Part shown: positions 14,961-60,775 of the stretch, piece after piece
Position numbering within the stretch: the stretch's first letter is position 1
Layout of the letters: each line of letters begins with the position of its first letter
Source: Setophaga petechia
Lineage: Eukaryota > Chordata > Aves > Passeriformes > Parulidae
Direction: 5' to 3'
Assembly: GCA_024362935.1 (NCBI GenBank)
Contig: JANCRA010000004.1
Span: 27,891,121-27,955,120 of the forward strand
Length of the DNA stretch: 64,000 bases
Notes under the pieces: model-generated
What the model was told of the DNA's origin: nothing
The model's input: only the letters and a program-made list of their open reading frames with translations
Database searches by the model: none
Translations under genes and position numbers: made by a program

Positions 14961-15253
14961 CCCCTCCTCCAAAAGACCCTCTTATGTTAGCATATTTTAA
15001 TATGCATGAACAAAGCAGGTATATTAACTCCCACTTATTAAAATCAGATAATTGCAAATATGTATGTGGGTTACTGGGTTTCCAAGCAAAGTCAGAAAAA
15101 AAAGAGGTTTTCATGAATGTTATTTTGGCAAATATTTTTCCCATGGGCATGGGCTAGTGAACAAAATGATTACAAGAAATTACAGTATGTACCATGAGTA
15201 CTTTTTGGTATGCACAGAACAATTTAAGGCATTATAATGTCACACTGCCACAT

Positions 15254-15311
15254 GAAAAAAAAACCTAAAAAAAAAACCCCAAAAAAACCCCAAAAAAACC
15301 CCCAAAACCCC
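15254..15311. repeat. A-rich/C-run simple repeat with G-quadruplex pattern on the minus strand
   Basis: The plus strand has A-runs broken by C-runs. From 15277 the order is C4, A7, C4, A7, C5, A4, C4, ending at 15311. On the minus strand this is four runs of four or more G separated by T loops of 4, 7 and 7, which meets the usual G-quadruplex rule (G3+ runs, loops of 1-7). It resembles telomere-type G4T4 repeats by composition but is not a vertebrate telomere repeat. Confidence 0.9.
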
Positions 15312-18300
15312 AGGCTTTTTAACAGAAAATTATACCCTCTTTACCACCAGATATAGAAGCTTTAAAAGCAAAATAACATTTTTAAAAGCATGCTTTAAGC
15401 ACAATGTCAATTACAAGTTGGAGAGTGTTTATTTAAAAAAACAAAGTGAAAATTTCTTATGGCTTTAATCCAATTCCTTTTGAAGCTGCAGAGTTTTTCC
15501 CAATGACTTCAACTGGCTTTGGTTCAGGCCTCAAAACCATTTGTCATTACAAGATGCAACCACACATTTCAGACCAGCCCACCCCAGAGGAAGTGCTACA
15601 CCTACACATGATGCACCCACAGCCAGGCAGCCTGCACCAAGCCCAGGGATGCCAGCAGCCTCTTAATCCACTGATCTCCTGGAGAAGAGAAGATGCATTT
15701 CCTAATGCCTTTGTGTCATGTCTTGCATGAAGCCTCATCCACCATCAGGGTGCTGATCTTGCCTGCAGTAAAAATTCCCTTGTATCCCATGTGTTTCCCT
15801 TCACAACGCCTGTAGAAAGAAGCACCCACATTTTTTCTGTTTACAGGAGAAACAACAGAAACCTAAACAACTTACATGGGGTCCCACACAGTGCCAAGGG
15901 ACAGATATGGGCATTCAGTCCAGAATTAATCCCATTCCTCGAACAAAAATGATGAGGAAAAATACTCAGTCCCAGCCCCCTGCCCTCATGCAACACTCAG
16001 TGTCTCAGCACCTCCAACACAGTCGTCCAAAACGACTGGCTTGAGGCTGAGGAGAGTAAGGAGTATTCACACCATTCCTTGCTGTGGCTTTTGCTGGGTG
16101 TCCCAGAGCAGGAGGAGCCCTGAGATCAAAGCATTCCATCTGTTTTGGAGATGAATTCCTCATTGGTTTTGTTGGATTTGCTTCTTTTAAACTGGGGAAG
16201 CTGTCTCCACAAAAGTAGCAGACATCAACAGTAGAGGAAAGCTACAGCAGATACGTGGATAAAAGAACAGGTAAAAAATCACAAAAATAGTCACTAATTA
16301 TAAGGAAAGACATGAAAAAACATAAATGAACATCCAGCACTTACATTTAATAGGATGCAAAATTGAAGGCCACAGCAAAGTCAGGAGCAAACTTGTGCTG
16401 AAAAGCAAAGATCCACACACCCATTCAACTGGGAATGTTTGAGTCTACAAGTTAGTGAACAACAAAATTCTTACTCCACTGGCTTTTCAAAATGTCAGGA
16501 CTGAGTCCATTCATAAGCATATCTATTTATAAATATATAATTTTTTATTTTAGTCTGCCTTAAGAAAACAGTATTTCCAAGTAGAGGAGATGTAATGGTG
16601 AATAATGCTGTGGTTGTCCTCAGAGAAATATCTAAGTGAGGACAAGGGAGAGGGATATAGTAAAGGTATAAGGAACAGAGGAAGCAAAGACATATGCTTC
16701 CCTTCATAAAGAAACAAGTATCTTCAAACACGTACCTCCCCTTCACAAAGAAACAAATCTTTTATTCCTAGTGCTCTCAATGTTAGCAGCAAACCATTTG
16801 AAAGGTTTCCTCAGTATTTTGTTGTAAAATTATCAGCTGAGCTGGGAAGAGAAGAATTCTCTGAGGAGACCTGCATTTGGTGTGGACACAAGATGATGGA
16901 ACAAAAATGGAGCACAGCATCGCTTCCTTGGTAAGAAAAGCACATGGCTGCTAGCAGTTTGCAAGATATTTCTTCCACCACCTCAGGTTAAGTCTCATAA
17001 AAATATTTAAATCTGATATGAAAGTAATTAAATGGAAAACCACATCAAGTTATGAAAATGTATCTGTAGGATTAACAACAGAGCAAGGCAATGATCTTTA
17101 TCATAACTGTAAAGCCTCAGAATACATTTGAGAATAATCAGCCTCAGTTGAAGTAATATTATATCTAAATTAAATTATTGTACCTTAAACGTTTCTGGTT
17201 TAAGTTACTTAGATATTCACTTCTTTAGTTCGCTGTTTTCCCATCCACCACCCTGTTAATTATTTTTTCATTCTGGAAGGAATTTCTTTTGTTTCATAGT
17301 GCTGGTGGTTATCAAATAGCTACTTTGAAAGCAGACTAAGAACTAAACTTCTTGATAAGATTTTAAACACTGGTTGTTATGAATCAAAACCACAACAGGA
17401 CAAAACATCTCCAGTGACTAGTTTATTAGTTTGAAAAGAAATATGCAAGAAGTCTATGTGGAGGATGGTTCCTACAAAAAAATTATTCTTCAGTAACAGA
17501 TATAAAATATGGAGTAACAAGAACTTTCTGTAATTCCACATTATGATTTTTTATTACTTGGTGTATGGAATAAGCATTCAATTAAATTAAGGTAAAAATT
17601 TTAATTTAAATTCCCCCCTCTAATTCCACTGCTTTTAAAGTTAACAACCTACTGAACAGATGGATTATTTCAGTTTTAGACAGAGGTTTTAAAAAGGACA
17701 GTTAAACCATCAGGTACACTGTAATCGAGATAAAGTAAAGTTCCTCTTTTAGATCAATAGAAATGAGAAGTAGCTACATGGGATTCTGCGTTCCCTCAGT
17801 ATTTTATTATTTTAAATTCCGACTCTCCTGGAGATTTACAGCCCTCAGAACCCCATACTATTTCCAGCTCCTGCCATAACCTCTGTTACATTACTTCCCC
17901 TTGCTTGTGCAATCTTGAGGTATTCAGCTAAGATTTAGAACAATTTTCTTTTTTAATTTTAATCAAAAATGGGGCCTGGATAGGACAAGAGGGACACAGT
18001 GACAGTGGAAACCCTCTCAGCAGTTCTACACGGAGGCAGTGCTCCATGGGTGCTGCTACAGAATTCCTCACTAAAGTCTGTCCTGCTCTTGCCACAGCCT
18101 TAAGGAGTGTGACTGAGTGGAAGCCAATACACACCAGGAGAAATTGGATTTGGATTCAGAGCTGCACAAGATCTCACACAGCCCTGGGACAACAGCACAT
18201 CATGTGCAAATATGTTTGTTAATTTCATTTGATGCTGAACACAGAGCTGTGGCCTTATATTCCAGATATGTTTTCTTGCAAAATCAGGCATGTGTGCACA

Positions 18301-20700
18301 CAAGCACATGCAGGGGTTGCCTTTTATTTGAGGTCACAAAACATGCCAGGTGGCCAGTCTTCTGCAGTGGCAACCTAGTGCTAGGAACTCCCACTGTGTG
18401 GGGGTTTAAGAAGGAGAAATTGTTAGTCCAGAGACTACAACTTCACAACATCAATCATAGCATAAGCCAGGAACAGTAGGTGAAAAAGGTTTTTACAGCA
18501 TTTTTCTGGAAAGGAAATCCTGCTGAACCAATTTTTCTACATTTTATCACAGTAGACACAGTACATTTTGGTCTAGAGAAAGATCTGACTGACCCAGATA
18601 ATACAGACTTGGTTTATCGTGCCAAGTGAACACATTTAGTATTTCTTAACAGTCCTAAGATTGTTTAGAATTCATATTGGTGATTGAAGGAGCCCATACT
18701 TGTCATATCTGGAAGCTGTGCAAAACAAAGACTATACAAGGTCCCTTTTGAAAAACTAGAAACTGTTTGGAGTACAGCTTGCAGCAGCATTTGCCTGTCT
18801 AGAAACAGAATTACTTTCTACCCATGGTGAAGCTATGACTTAGGGTTTATTTGAAGATACTACTCCATGCAGCTGGATGTTTCTCTCCTTACATCTGTTT
18901 TGTCAAACATCTCAAGATCTGACATCTTTTGAGATTGTCCAACTCAGGAAATATTCTTGACCTCTCTTCCACAAAGTGTCAGACCTTTTCCCTTTACTCC
19001 CACATAGGTGAAGTGACACGATTCCTCTGAACACAAACCCAATGAGGGACATCTGATGAACTCCTTAGACAGTAAGTGAGAAAAAAAAGATCAAATTCAT
19101 CTCTCTAATAAAAGTTTGAGGTACTGTTGCCATGAGGAAAATTCCCTATGACTCACTGTGATGTTCACAGCCATGAAAAATACAAAAGCAAAGGATTCAT
19201 ATGTCAGCCGGCAGCTTGCTCCTCTGGATGAGTCTTTAGGGAAATCACTAGATGAAACTAAGAGTAGTGATGTTTAGATGAAGGAATGAACCTGCCTATC
19301 AAAGTTTGTAGTAACGTCTGTTTGTATTTAGCATTGTGGGTGAATCCTCTTTTATACAGCTGCCTATACTGCACTCTTTACAGCTTTTCCTTCCCTACAG
19401 TCTCAATGGATAAAACAGAAGAAAACCTTGCAATAGTGTAGATCTTGGACAGTATCAGAACAGAAGGCAAACTGGAGCTAGTGACACATCTATAGTCAGT
19501 TTCCCCACTCAGACTAGGAACCATTACTGTTTTCCTGCCCTGTGACTGCAAGTCCATTCTCCATCTGCCCTATATGTTTTTCCAAACAGGGACCTTCCTG
19601 CCTCACCAGTGGACTGCTGTGCACAGTATCAACACCCAATCCACTTTTTCTAATGTCAGAACCAGTCTTCTTATGAAAATCATATAGACAGAGTAGGATA
19701 CTAGAAGCAAGAGAAAACTTTTGTACCAATCTCATAGTCTTCTCAAAAACACCTTGCCCTTTACTCATCCTCCAGACGCTGCTAGAGAAGCCGTTCTGCC
19801 CTCAAGAAAAATTCCAGCTTTGCTAGACCTGCCAGGAAGAAGTACCTTTGCAAGTCCAAGTGGGTAGTACTGTGCTGGTTTTGTTTGGACCCAGCCCCAA
19901 CCCTTCCCTCACTTATTGCAGCCTTACCATTTTGTCCCATCCACTTACCTCCTCATCCCTTCCCTGATCTCCCTTGGCCTTGCTTCCAAGTCTTGGGGAG
20001 GAAAGGCAGACTCTGACACTGGCTGGGACTGTGCAGCACATATCACAGGTGAGACTAGTCTGGGAAGCTGCAGACCAAGGAGTTACTGCCAATCCATATG
20101 ACTTAGGAGTAGCCACTAACATGCTGGTGGCTGTGCTTGTGCAGAGGTGCTCACCTGAAGTGCACAGAAGGCGTTTGCATGCCATCATGGCTCCGATCTT
20201 GGCAGCTCAGATGAGCCCACCCACATCACCAGAGGGGGAATATCCCTCTCCAGTACTGTGTGTATTGCCAAGGCTGGCCTAGGAAATTATGTATTGCTCC
20301 TCAACCATCTCTTTTGAGAGCACAACCACATTAAGAGGGATGGGAAAATCAGTATAGAAATCGGACCCTTTTTTCTGTCTGTAGTGAATTTATGAAGCTT
20401 AAAGAAGAGAATTAGGAGTTTCCCAAACAATATTGAAACACACAAAGTCATAATGCTGACTACTAAAAATAGGCTGAACTTCAGACAGCACTGTACAGAA
20501 GCTTCCACTGACTGCCATTCATTTGCTTACTTATCTTTTCTCTCACTGACAAATCTGTGGTATAACTGAACCCTTTTCTCTCCATTTACCCTGAAGTAAG
20601 TTAGCAAAGGAACAAAGAAAGATAGTGTAGTTGATTAATCAAGTTCATTTATCTAAGGAAATCTAGAAAAAAACAAAGAACATCATGTAAATAAATGTCA
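15312..20700. other. Intergenic DNA between the A/C-rich repeat and the distal ROR2 3' end
   Basis: No supported gene. Short open frames near 15450-15740, 18117-18479 and 19514-20282 show no domain. The text tgtgctggttttg near 19869-19884 is like the start of some bird endogenous-retrovirus LTRs but nothing further supports an LTR. Confidence 0.6.
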
Positions 20701-20712
20701 CCTTTTTTCTTT

Positions 20713-20790
20713 TTTATTTATCCTTTATTTAGTAAAAGCACCCAAAGCTGCATTATATTAACACAAGTAATAAAGCTTTCATATTTTATT
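20713..20790 (-). terminator. Cluster of three AATAAA hexamers, possible distal ROR2 3' end
   Basis: AATAAA occurs on the minus strand at 20785-20790, 20724-20729 and 20713-20718, within 78 bp and about 1.8-1.9 kb past the stop. The sequence further downstream on that strand is U-rich (tttgtttttttctag). Such a cluster is a plausible distal polyadenylation site. Confidence 0.3.
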
Positions 20791-21037
20791 CCTACCAGTG
20801 CATTTCCAAGTCCAGGTGAAATGCCGGAAATAAGTAATGCTGCCATACCTTGAACACAGGGTGTAGATCACAATGATACATGGCTTACAAGTGAATCCCA
20901 ATGTCATAAAATAAAAACTTGTAGTTTAAAGTGTGAAACCTGTAACTTAAGCAATTGAGGCCATTTCTATTTCCACAAAGTACCATAACAAAAACAGTGC
21001 CTGTAGGATAACATACTTCATCATACCATTTGCATAC

Positions 21038-21043
21038 TTTATT
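21038..21043 (-). terminator. Possible alternative ROR2 polyadenylation signal AATAAA
   Basis: A second minus-strand AATAAA lies about 1.55 kb past the stop, followed by a modestly U/GU-containing region. It could give a longer 3'UTR. The hexamer is common by chance in AT-rich DNA, so this is weak. Confidence 0.25.
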
Positions 21044-21544
21044 GAATACTCCAATAAGTTGGATGTAGAACTTACAGCTATAGTGTGTATTGGCTACAAT
21101 GCTACAATGAGAATGTGTACCGCTTGTATTACAGAAAGGGGTCATGAAATGAATGGACCTGTCTGCATGTTTAACAAAACGGAACAGCAATACCATAAAA
21201 CTGCGCCACATGTGAATATTGTGAATGGTTAAGTTATACAGTCATTCATTCAAGAGTCCAAATATTTCAATGAAAAAAATGTATATAAAATGTAGTAAAA
21301 CATAAATTACATTTAAAGGTCTGTACACAATTCATCCTGCAAATAGAAGCACAAAAACAGCACCTTGTATATTACTGCTTATTTTGGTCTTCTAAAGTTC
21401 AGAGATCATTTCTACTAAAAAGTCGGGAAAAAACATGGTATCACATGCAATCCACCAGTAACTGTGGTAAATCAAGTAAGTCTGAAACCCCGCACAAAAC
21501 CCAACACTTTTACAATGTAGGAACACACATGTGGAGCCCTTTTC

Positions 21545-22594
21545 TATACTTGATAACCAATTAAAGTTGGATTTATTAAGTTAGTGCACACCTATAATAT
21601 CCCCTACAATATCCCCATTTTTGGTTAACAGTGTATTAAGGCTGTTTGCTGTTGAAAATACACAGCAGAGAAGGAATACTTTCATCCACAAATGCAGTCA
21701 GATGATCTCATTTGGAAGCTTCTGTCAGTCACCCAAACTGATGAAAGAAAACCATCCTTTCTCTTCTCATGTTACTCCACAAGCTGTTGTGGATACTCTA
21801 GCTCTATGTGAGTTCAAAATCATTTGGATAAATTCACGGTAGAAAATTCCATCAAAGGCTATTTAACAAAAAAAAAAATTCCAAGGGTGGGAAGACCCTT
21901 AGCCACAAATTGCTGGAGGCTGGGCCAATACCCTGGGAAATTTCTGCAGTCTATCCCTTGGCAGGCATTATCGATGGTCTTTCAAGACATGCTACTGGGC
22001 TGGACTCGTGGTCTTACTCACCACAGGCAATTTTATGTTCAGTTTCCTCCTTTCCTTCTTATTGTAATACAAACACAGATCATTATTCTCAACTTAGATC
22101 TTCAGACTCAAAAAGCAAACAACAATCTTGAGTTCATTATGTTGAAAAGATAAATACTACAAACTAAGCTGTCCATCACATCCAGGGCACTTCTTTATGC
22201 TTAGAGCAATTCTGCAACCATAGCTGGATTCCTTTTTGTGTTATTGACTTAAGCATAATTCACTAACATTACACTCATATATCATGATATACATGATGTG
22301 CAATGCTACTCTGCAACATGTTGCACAGCAACAGTACATATTTAAAAAGCAGCTCCTCTCAAGAACTCTAGGACAGTAAAAAAGATTAAACCCAGCAAGT
22401 TTATACCACCATATTTGAAAAATCTGCTGGTGGCAATGGTCATTAGACCTGGTATGTCATTATTGCTGCACTTTTGTTGTTTTTTTTTAGTTTTGTTTCT
22501 TTGAGTCAGATCAAAATCACTCTACTAAGCCTAAGGATAATACTGTCTCCGTGCATGGAAGCGACGTGGAGTTCTTAGCAATAGGCCAAATTCC
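21545..22594 (-). other. ROR2: ROR2 3' untranslated region (proximal form)
   Basis: This stretch follows the ROR2 stop codon in the transcript direction. An AATAAA signal lies at 21572-21577 on the minus strand, about 1.02 kb after the stop. A GU-rich stretch (tgtgtgttcc, then ttttgtgcgggg) follows it, as expected for a cleavage site near 21545-21560. A 3'UTR of about 1 kb fits my recollection of human ROR2 mRNA length. The end is inferred, not seen. Longer forms are possible (see the distal signals). Confidence 0.6.
21572..21577 (-). terminator. Proximal ROR2 polyadenylation signal AATAAA
   Basis: The minus-strand hexamer AATAAA lies about 1.02 kb past the stop, with GU-rich sequence 30-70 nt further on. 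It is the best candidate for the main 3' end of ROR2. Confidence 0.55.
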
Positions 22595-55222
<32,628 letters not shown>

Positions 55223-57309
55223 TCACAAAAGATCAAGCTTTACTTGGGTTGAGGTAAAAGCCTGCTCAAAGGTTCTTTTCTAAGACAGAACCCTGGAAAC
55301 AATTTCAGTTTTCTTTCAAGATTAAAAAAAATGCAATTCACTGTCCTAACAACACCACAGCATCACACTCCAATTTATGTCTCCTTGCTGACTTCATGCT
55401 CGTGTGCAGGTGGGTATGCAGATTCAAAGGTCAATAATGAATTGATACTATTACACTCCTGATGTCTATTTGAAGCAGCAGCCACTTTTTCTCCATCTGA
55501 CATGCTAAAATACTAACATCCTGACATACATACAGCGCTGTTCTGTTCCAACAGCAAAAAAACCCTTGCTCCATAAAAGAATAATCCCAGTTGTTACCAT
55601 ATGGGAATATCATGGTGATTTTAACACATAATCTTCTTACATGATCACAGATTTGTCTCAAAAAGAACTACAATTGTAAAAATTACTTTTAGATATTGAC
55701 TTGTTAGTTACTCAACAAAATCTTAAAATTAGGTTGATTTGGACAGGCTTATATTATAATAAGTTTTCAAGATTATATGTCTCACATTCAATTTAAAGAA
55801 ATGTCTCAATTGCAGAAGTAAACTGTGATAGAGAGGGGACCCATAAGCTGATTACAGCCTGCCATTTTTACATCAAGTCAAAATATATGGCCAAGGAAAC
55901 ATCTGTATGAATAATGTGTAATAACATTTTGTAGTTATTTTGTAAGTGAAAACTACAAGTCCTAATTAGTGGTTTGTTAAAAGCAAAGGGCTTGTCAAGG
56001 CTGTATTTGTGATCTCTAGGGATGACAAAAAACAAAGAACTGATGAAGAACACTGTCAAAACCTGACAATCAAATCTTTTGTAGGTTATTATTTATAAAT
56101 TTAATTTGGTGTTAGGAGTCCTGCAACTGATACACATCACATACTGAAAGCTTGGCAATATGTAATTCCACTGAAATTATAATGCTGTTATATTACCTTA
56201 CAAAACAGGTAAGAAAAGTATCTAGCTGTCATGCTCATGTGTTTGTTCCAGTGAATTTAGACCTTCTAGGTGTAAAGCATCAGAATTCAAATTACATTCT
56301 ATTTTTATGGCAGGTGGATACAAATATCAAATAATTTTGATGGATGCTCACATGTAGACCTTTCTTATCACTCAGATTATTTTGCATCTGTTTAATTAAG
56401 TAATAGCATATTATTGTACACAAATCCAACACTAGTAAAGAAATTATCTACACTGACAGTCCAATTGCTGAAATACCTTAAGAAAATTGATGTTCTGCTT
56501 TGATTTATATTTGACAGGGCTGTGAAAATCAGCTCCTCTATAACAGCTAAGTGTAACAATGGAGAAGGGAACAGTAGAAATATCAGAATACAGTACATGT
56601 ACAAGCCAGATATTGCTGGAAAACTGGGTTTTCCTGTGTGTTACATTGTTTTCTACCACTGGCCTTTCAAAAGAAATCATGTTATAATGAATAATGTAAA
56701 CATACAATGTAGGCAAGTGCAAATTTAGTGTGTCATTAAATAGAAAATTATTAGAATAAGTCTAAACAGAAAATTAAATAAATCCAAGTATATAAAATCT
56801 CCATACAATATTGAAAATTTACAGGAAAATTATTTTATTCTTTTTTGTCATGAAATAATAAATTATTGGTTATTTAATTTTATATTAGTTCTCCCTATTT
56901 TTAATTTGAAATCTTTAGCAGACTTCAAGACATTGACAGAATACAAACGATATTTGTTTTCAAATAACTTATATAAAAGGGAGAGAAAGTACATTAACGC
57001 TTTCAGCAATGCCACACCACAGCAGTGTAATTTATTATGTTTTTAGCTACATTTCATAGCTGAAAAAATAGAAATACTATGTTGACATTCTGGCAGGGAA
57101 AACAAAACCAGTAAATTTACTTCCTGATATAGTCAACTGAAGCCATTGATTGAAACTTCTCTTTAAGCCAACATTTTACATACATAAGCATTTCTAGCAA
57201 CATGAAAGAAAGCATGATCAGTCCTACCACATGTTAGAAAAGAATTTTCTATGGCTACTTCACTCATAGCTTGTTATTTCACCATTTTTTCATAGTCTGT
57301 ATGTAGTTT

Positions 57310-57926
57310 ATTCTCATGAGCACCATTGAGAAACTGGGCAGCATCCATAGGGGTGTTACCTAACAGAGACAGAGATACCACAATCCCAACCTACTCAGTG
57401 CCTATCAGGCCACGCTTGGAGTGTTATGTCCAGTTCAGATCCCCAGAATTCAAAAATAACACAGAAAGATAGGAGAGGGTTCAAAGGAGGGTTATCAATA
57501 TCATCAAAGGGCTAGACAACATGTCCTATGAGGAAAGATTTCAAGTAGTTATGTCTCTTCTCCCTGGAGAAGAGAACAGCCAGGAGAGCATAATCACAGT
57601 TTTTCAGTACCTAAAAGGCATCTACAAAAAGAACAGAGGCACTCATCACAAAGAGCTATATGGAGAAGACAAAGGGCAGCAAGTGAAAGTAGCCAGGAAA
57701 TGTTTAATTTCAATAGAATAGAGACATTTTTTCCAGTGAGAACAATCATTTCCCGTAAAATGAACTGCCTAGAGATGGGGTAGGGTCCTCATCACTGGAG
57801 GTTTTGAAAATATGATTGGACAGAGTACTAGATTGTCTTGTCTAAGCCTTCTTTCCCCAGAATTGTTGGATTGGATGATCTTTTCAGGTGCCCCCCAGGC
57901 TAGAATGTTCTGTAGTTCTGTGGGCC
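57310..57926 (+). mobile_element. CR1-family LINE 3' fragment (older, diverged)
   Basis: The plus strand follows the CR1 3' region in order: gccacgcttggagtgttatgtccagttc (conventional text ...GVLCPVQ), then ggagaagagaacagccaggagagc, cagtacctaaaaggcatctac, and the tail ggttttgaaaatatgattgga ... ttggattggatgatcttttcaggtgcc ... gttctgtagttctgtg. It is more diverged than the copies at 45 and 52 kb. Open frames across it are remnants and not host genes. Confidence 0.82.
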
Positions 57927-60635
57927 TCTGGTTCAACAATCATGGGGACAGGCCAAATGTGCTCATACAAGGGAGGCAAAATAGTTTCAAGACCTTTTTT
58001 GCAAAGAAGCTGGGCTGCTTCGAGCATGGAGCCAGCACAGAGGTACATTCTTCTGGCTCAGAGATGCTTCTGATACCCAAGAAATGAAAGAAGTGGAGAT
58101 CTGTCTAAAAGGTGAGGCCAATTCAAGTCCTGTAAGATGACCAACAGGGATTGTGGTTTGTCTGGCTCGCTGATATATTTTTTGCTCTTCACATGCAAGT
58201 ACATGAGAGAGCTACATTTTTCCTGTGACACTGATCAGCTTATACCTCGCTCAAACCTTGTCATTATTTCACTTTTTCTGATTTAAAATGAGCTGGGTGG
58301 AGTCCTTTTTTTGGGATAGTCATGGATATTAAATTCAAATACATTTGGATGAAAACAGATAGTAAATTTATTCATTAGGACTTATTAACTCAGGATTAAA
58401 TCCATGTTAGAACTTCCTGTTTTACTAATTAAAACAGAACTACTGCAGGAAGTAATTAGATCCATATCTTTAAGCCACCCAAAATATTTCATATGAATCT
58501 GTGAATCTGATCCTAATAACAACAAGAGCAAAACTATTACCACGGAAAGCAATGCCAAAGATTTATGGGTTAATTCAGACCCAGTGCAATTAGATAGACT
58601 TTGCCTGAAGTCAGCAACACTGCATCTATTTCCTGCAGGTCAAAATTCAGCTTTAGTTCATCATTACTCTTGCCAATTTTACAGGTATTTTCTGCAGTGT
58701 TTTATATTACCTTGTTATTACAAACCAAGCAATAAATACTTTAACCTAATGAACTTCGAAGCATTTGTGATTTCCAAAGTTCTCCAGAGCAGCCTAAGAG
58801 CAGTGGGGCAGCTCAGGACCTCTTCTCTGCCTCTGTCCAACCTGAACTGCACACCCTCTGTTTGCTGGTTTAATTTCCTCTTTGAGAAGCGATGTTTATG
58901 TCCTCACTGGTTCTGAAGTATTTCTATGACAGAGCAGGCAGCCATTTGTTGAGCTGCTCTGTTATTTGGTGTCCACTTTAGATAACCCATAATTGCAATT
59001 CTTTCAAACAAAGTGGAAAATTTAACCAACCATGTTCTAAAGAATGTTTTCTTTATTTAATTTCTGTGGTGATAATCAGCAGTTACTTTTTTGGTAATGT
59101 ACGTCACACCACAAACACAGTGTAGATGCCAGTTTGACAGAATGCTTTGGGGAAAAAACAGATTTTCTCAGGATAAATTAGGACCTCAACAATGTGCAAA
59201 GCAATTTTTTTCCCAATGTAGTTCTCCTTCTGCCTTAGCAAATCTTAATTTGGACAGGTACAAGGAAAAATGAAATGTGAAAATGCTAGAATTTGTATTT
59301 AACTTGTGTCCTGTATTTTGCGTTAAGCAGTAGTCAAGTAGAACTTTTTTAAACTGGACCAGAACTGTTAATCTGTTTTAATACTAATGTAATTTTGAAA
59401 CAGAGAATAAATACTCTATATAAAGTACTTTGTTTCTGTAACATGTTGCCAAATCTGTGAACGTCCTATTGTAAATGTCATATTATAAAGATTTATATTT
59501 TATTTGGGAGATGGATAACAAAGATAATTTCTTTAAAAAATACAAGTAAAATGTCCAGAAATTTCCTGTGTTGTGAAATTAATATTGTTATATAATGGGG
59601 TTTTATACTCTGGCTTGCTTCCAAGGGTCATTGAAATGAAGGAAAATGCTTCCTTTGCCTTCAGTGATCTTTGGCATGGTTCAACTATGTCAAAAGGAAA
59701 ATCTATCTGGTAGATATTTCTGCATTTGCTGTAGGCAAAAATCCTGTAAATTAAATTTCTCTTTCATTATGGTTTCCAACATAGTCTACAACGAATACTA
59801 GTATTTATTTTGGTTGAACAGATTAAAAACTGTTCTGTCAAGAAGCTATGAGAGGACAATGCAACTTAATCTATATATTATGTTTTGCTATCATATTCTA
59901 TGTACTCTATGTATAACATAGCTTAGGGAAATGGTTGACATGAATTCCAGCAAAACTCTTTCATATTTGGAAAACCTTTGTTAGGTTGCCAGTACATCAT
60001 ATTTTTAAATTGAATAGATTTGATATAAATATATCAGACAGAATCCCAAAGCAAATCAACATTAAGATGACAGGTCTATTATTCATGTTTTGGCAAGAAT
60101 ATAAAAATAAGCTTTTCCAGAGTGTGTCAAATCATTGTCAAGATATGCACAAGAATAGATACTAAACTAAAAACCCAAAGGGTGCAGCTATCACTAAGAC
60201 CTCACATGTGTATTATATTTCTTAGTTTTATTTACATTATTCTGGCACTTACATGTCCAAGTTATTGGCTCAAACCATATGTGTTATTCTTGGCATAAAC
60301 ACAATATAAAGTTATTGTTCTGCTTTTGTTATTTTAAGATCTTAGCTGTGATTTTGAAGTTCATTCTAAAAAAATATTTTAAGACTTCTTAGTTTCTTTA
60401 GATTATGTAAATTCTGGCTTAATTGTTTTCAATTCAAGTTTTAATTCCTGTTCACTTTTTATTGCTTTTACTCTTTTTTTTCTACGTGATTTTAAAAATA
60501 TTTATGCATTCGTAATTTTAAAATAAGCTTCAATATGGCAACCATGAATAGTACTTAGTAACAATTTTTTAACCCTTTTCATCTCAGAACTCCCAAATCA
60601 TTTAGGAATATTGAAGTCTCTTGAGATGGGATGAT

Positions 60636-60775
60636 ACCATCACACTTATTTCCCAGAAGCAGAAAGTAGAGCAAGGGGAGTCTAAGTGATTTGACAATTT
60701 ACACATAGACTAAGTGTCAGTATCGATGATACTACACTGAGATTCACATCTTTTTGTATTCCTGAGACAATGACG
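60636..60775 (-). mobile_element. Possible ancient MIR-like SINE remnant
   Basis: The plus strand text gagtctaagtgatttgacaattt, acacatagactaagtgtcag, and cactgagattcacatctttt follows the order of the MIR reverse complement (gaggttaagtgacttgcccaagg, cacacagctagtaagtggcag, gctgggattcgaacccagg). Similarity is weak. Confidence 0.35.

Noticed and set aside
14515..15150. 211-residue minus-strand open frame, the second longest in the window
   Set aside because: No domain or family resemblance, composition driven by GC-rich DNA with open frames in several phases, and no splice or promoter context.
19869..19884. tgtgctggttttg, like the start of some avian endogenous-retrovirus LTRs
   Set aside because: Only about a dozen bases agree. 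No LTR body, matching end, target duplication or internal retroviral sequence was found nearby.
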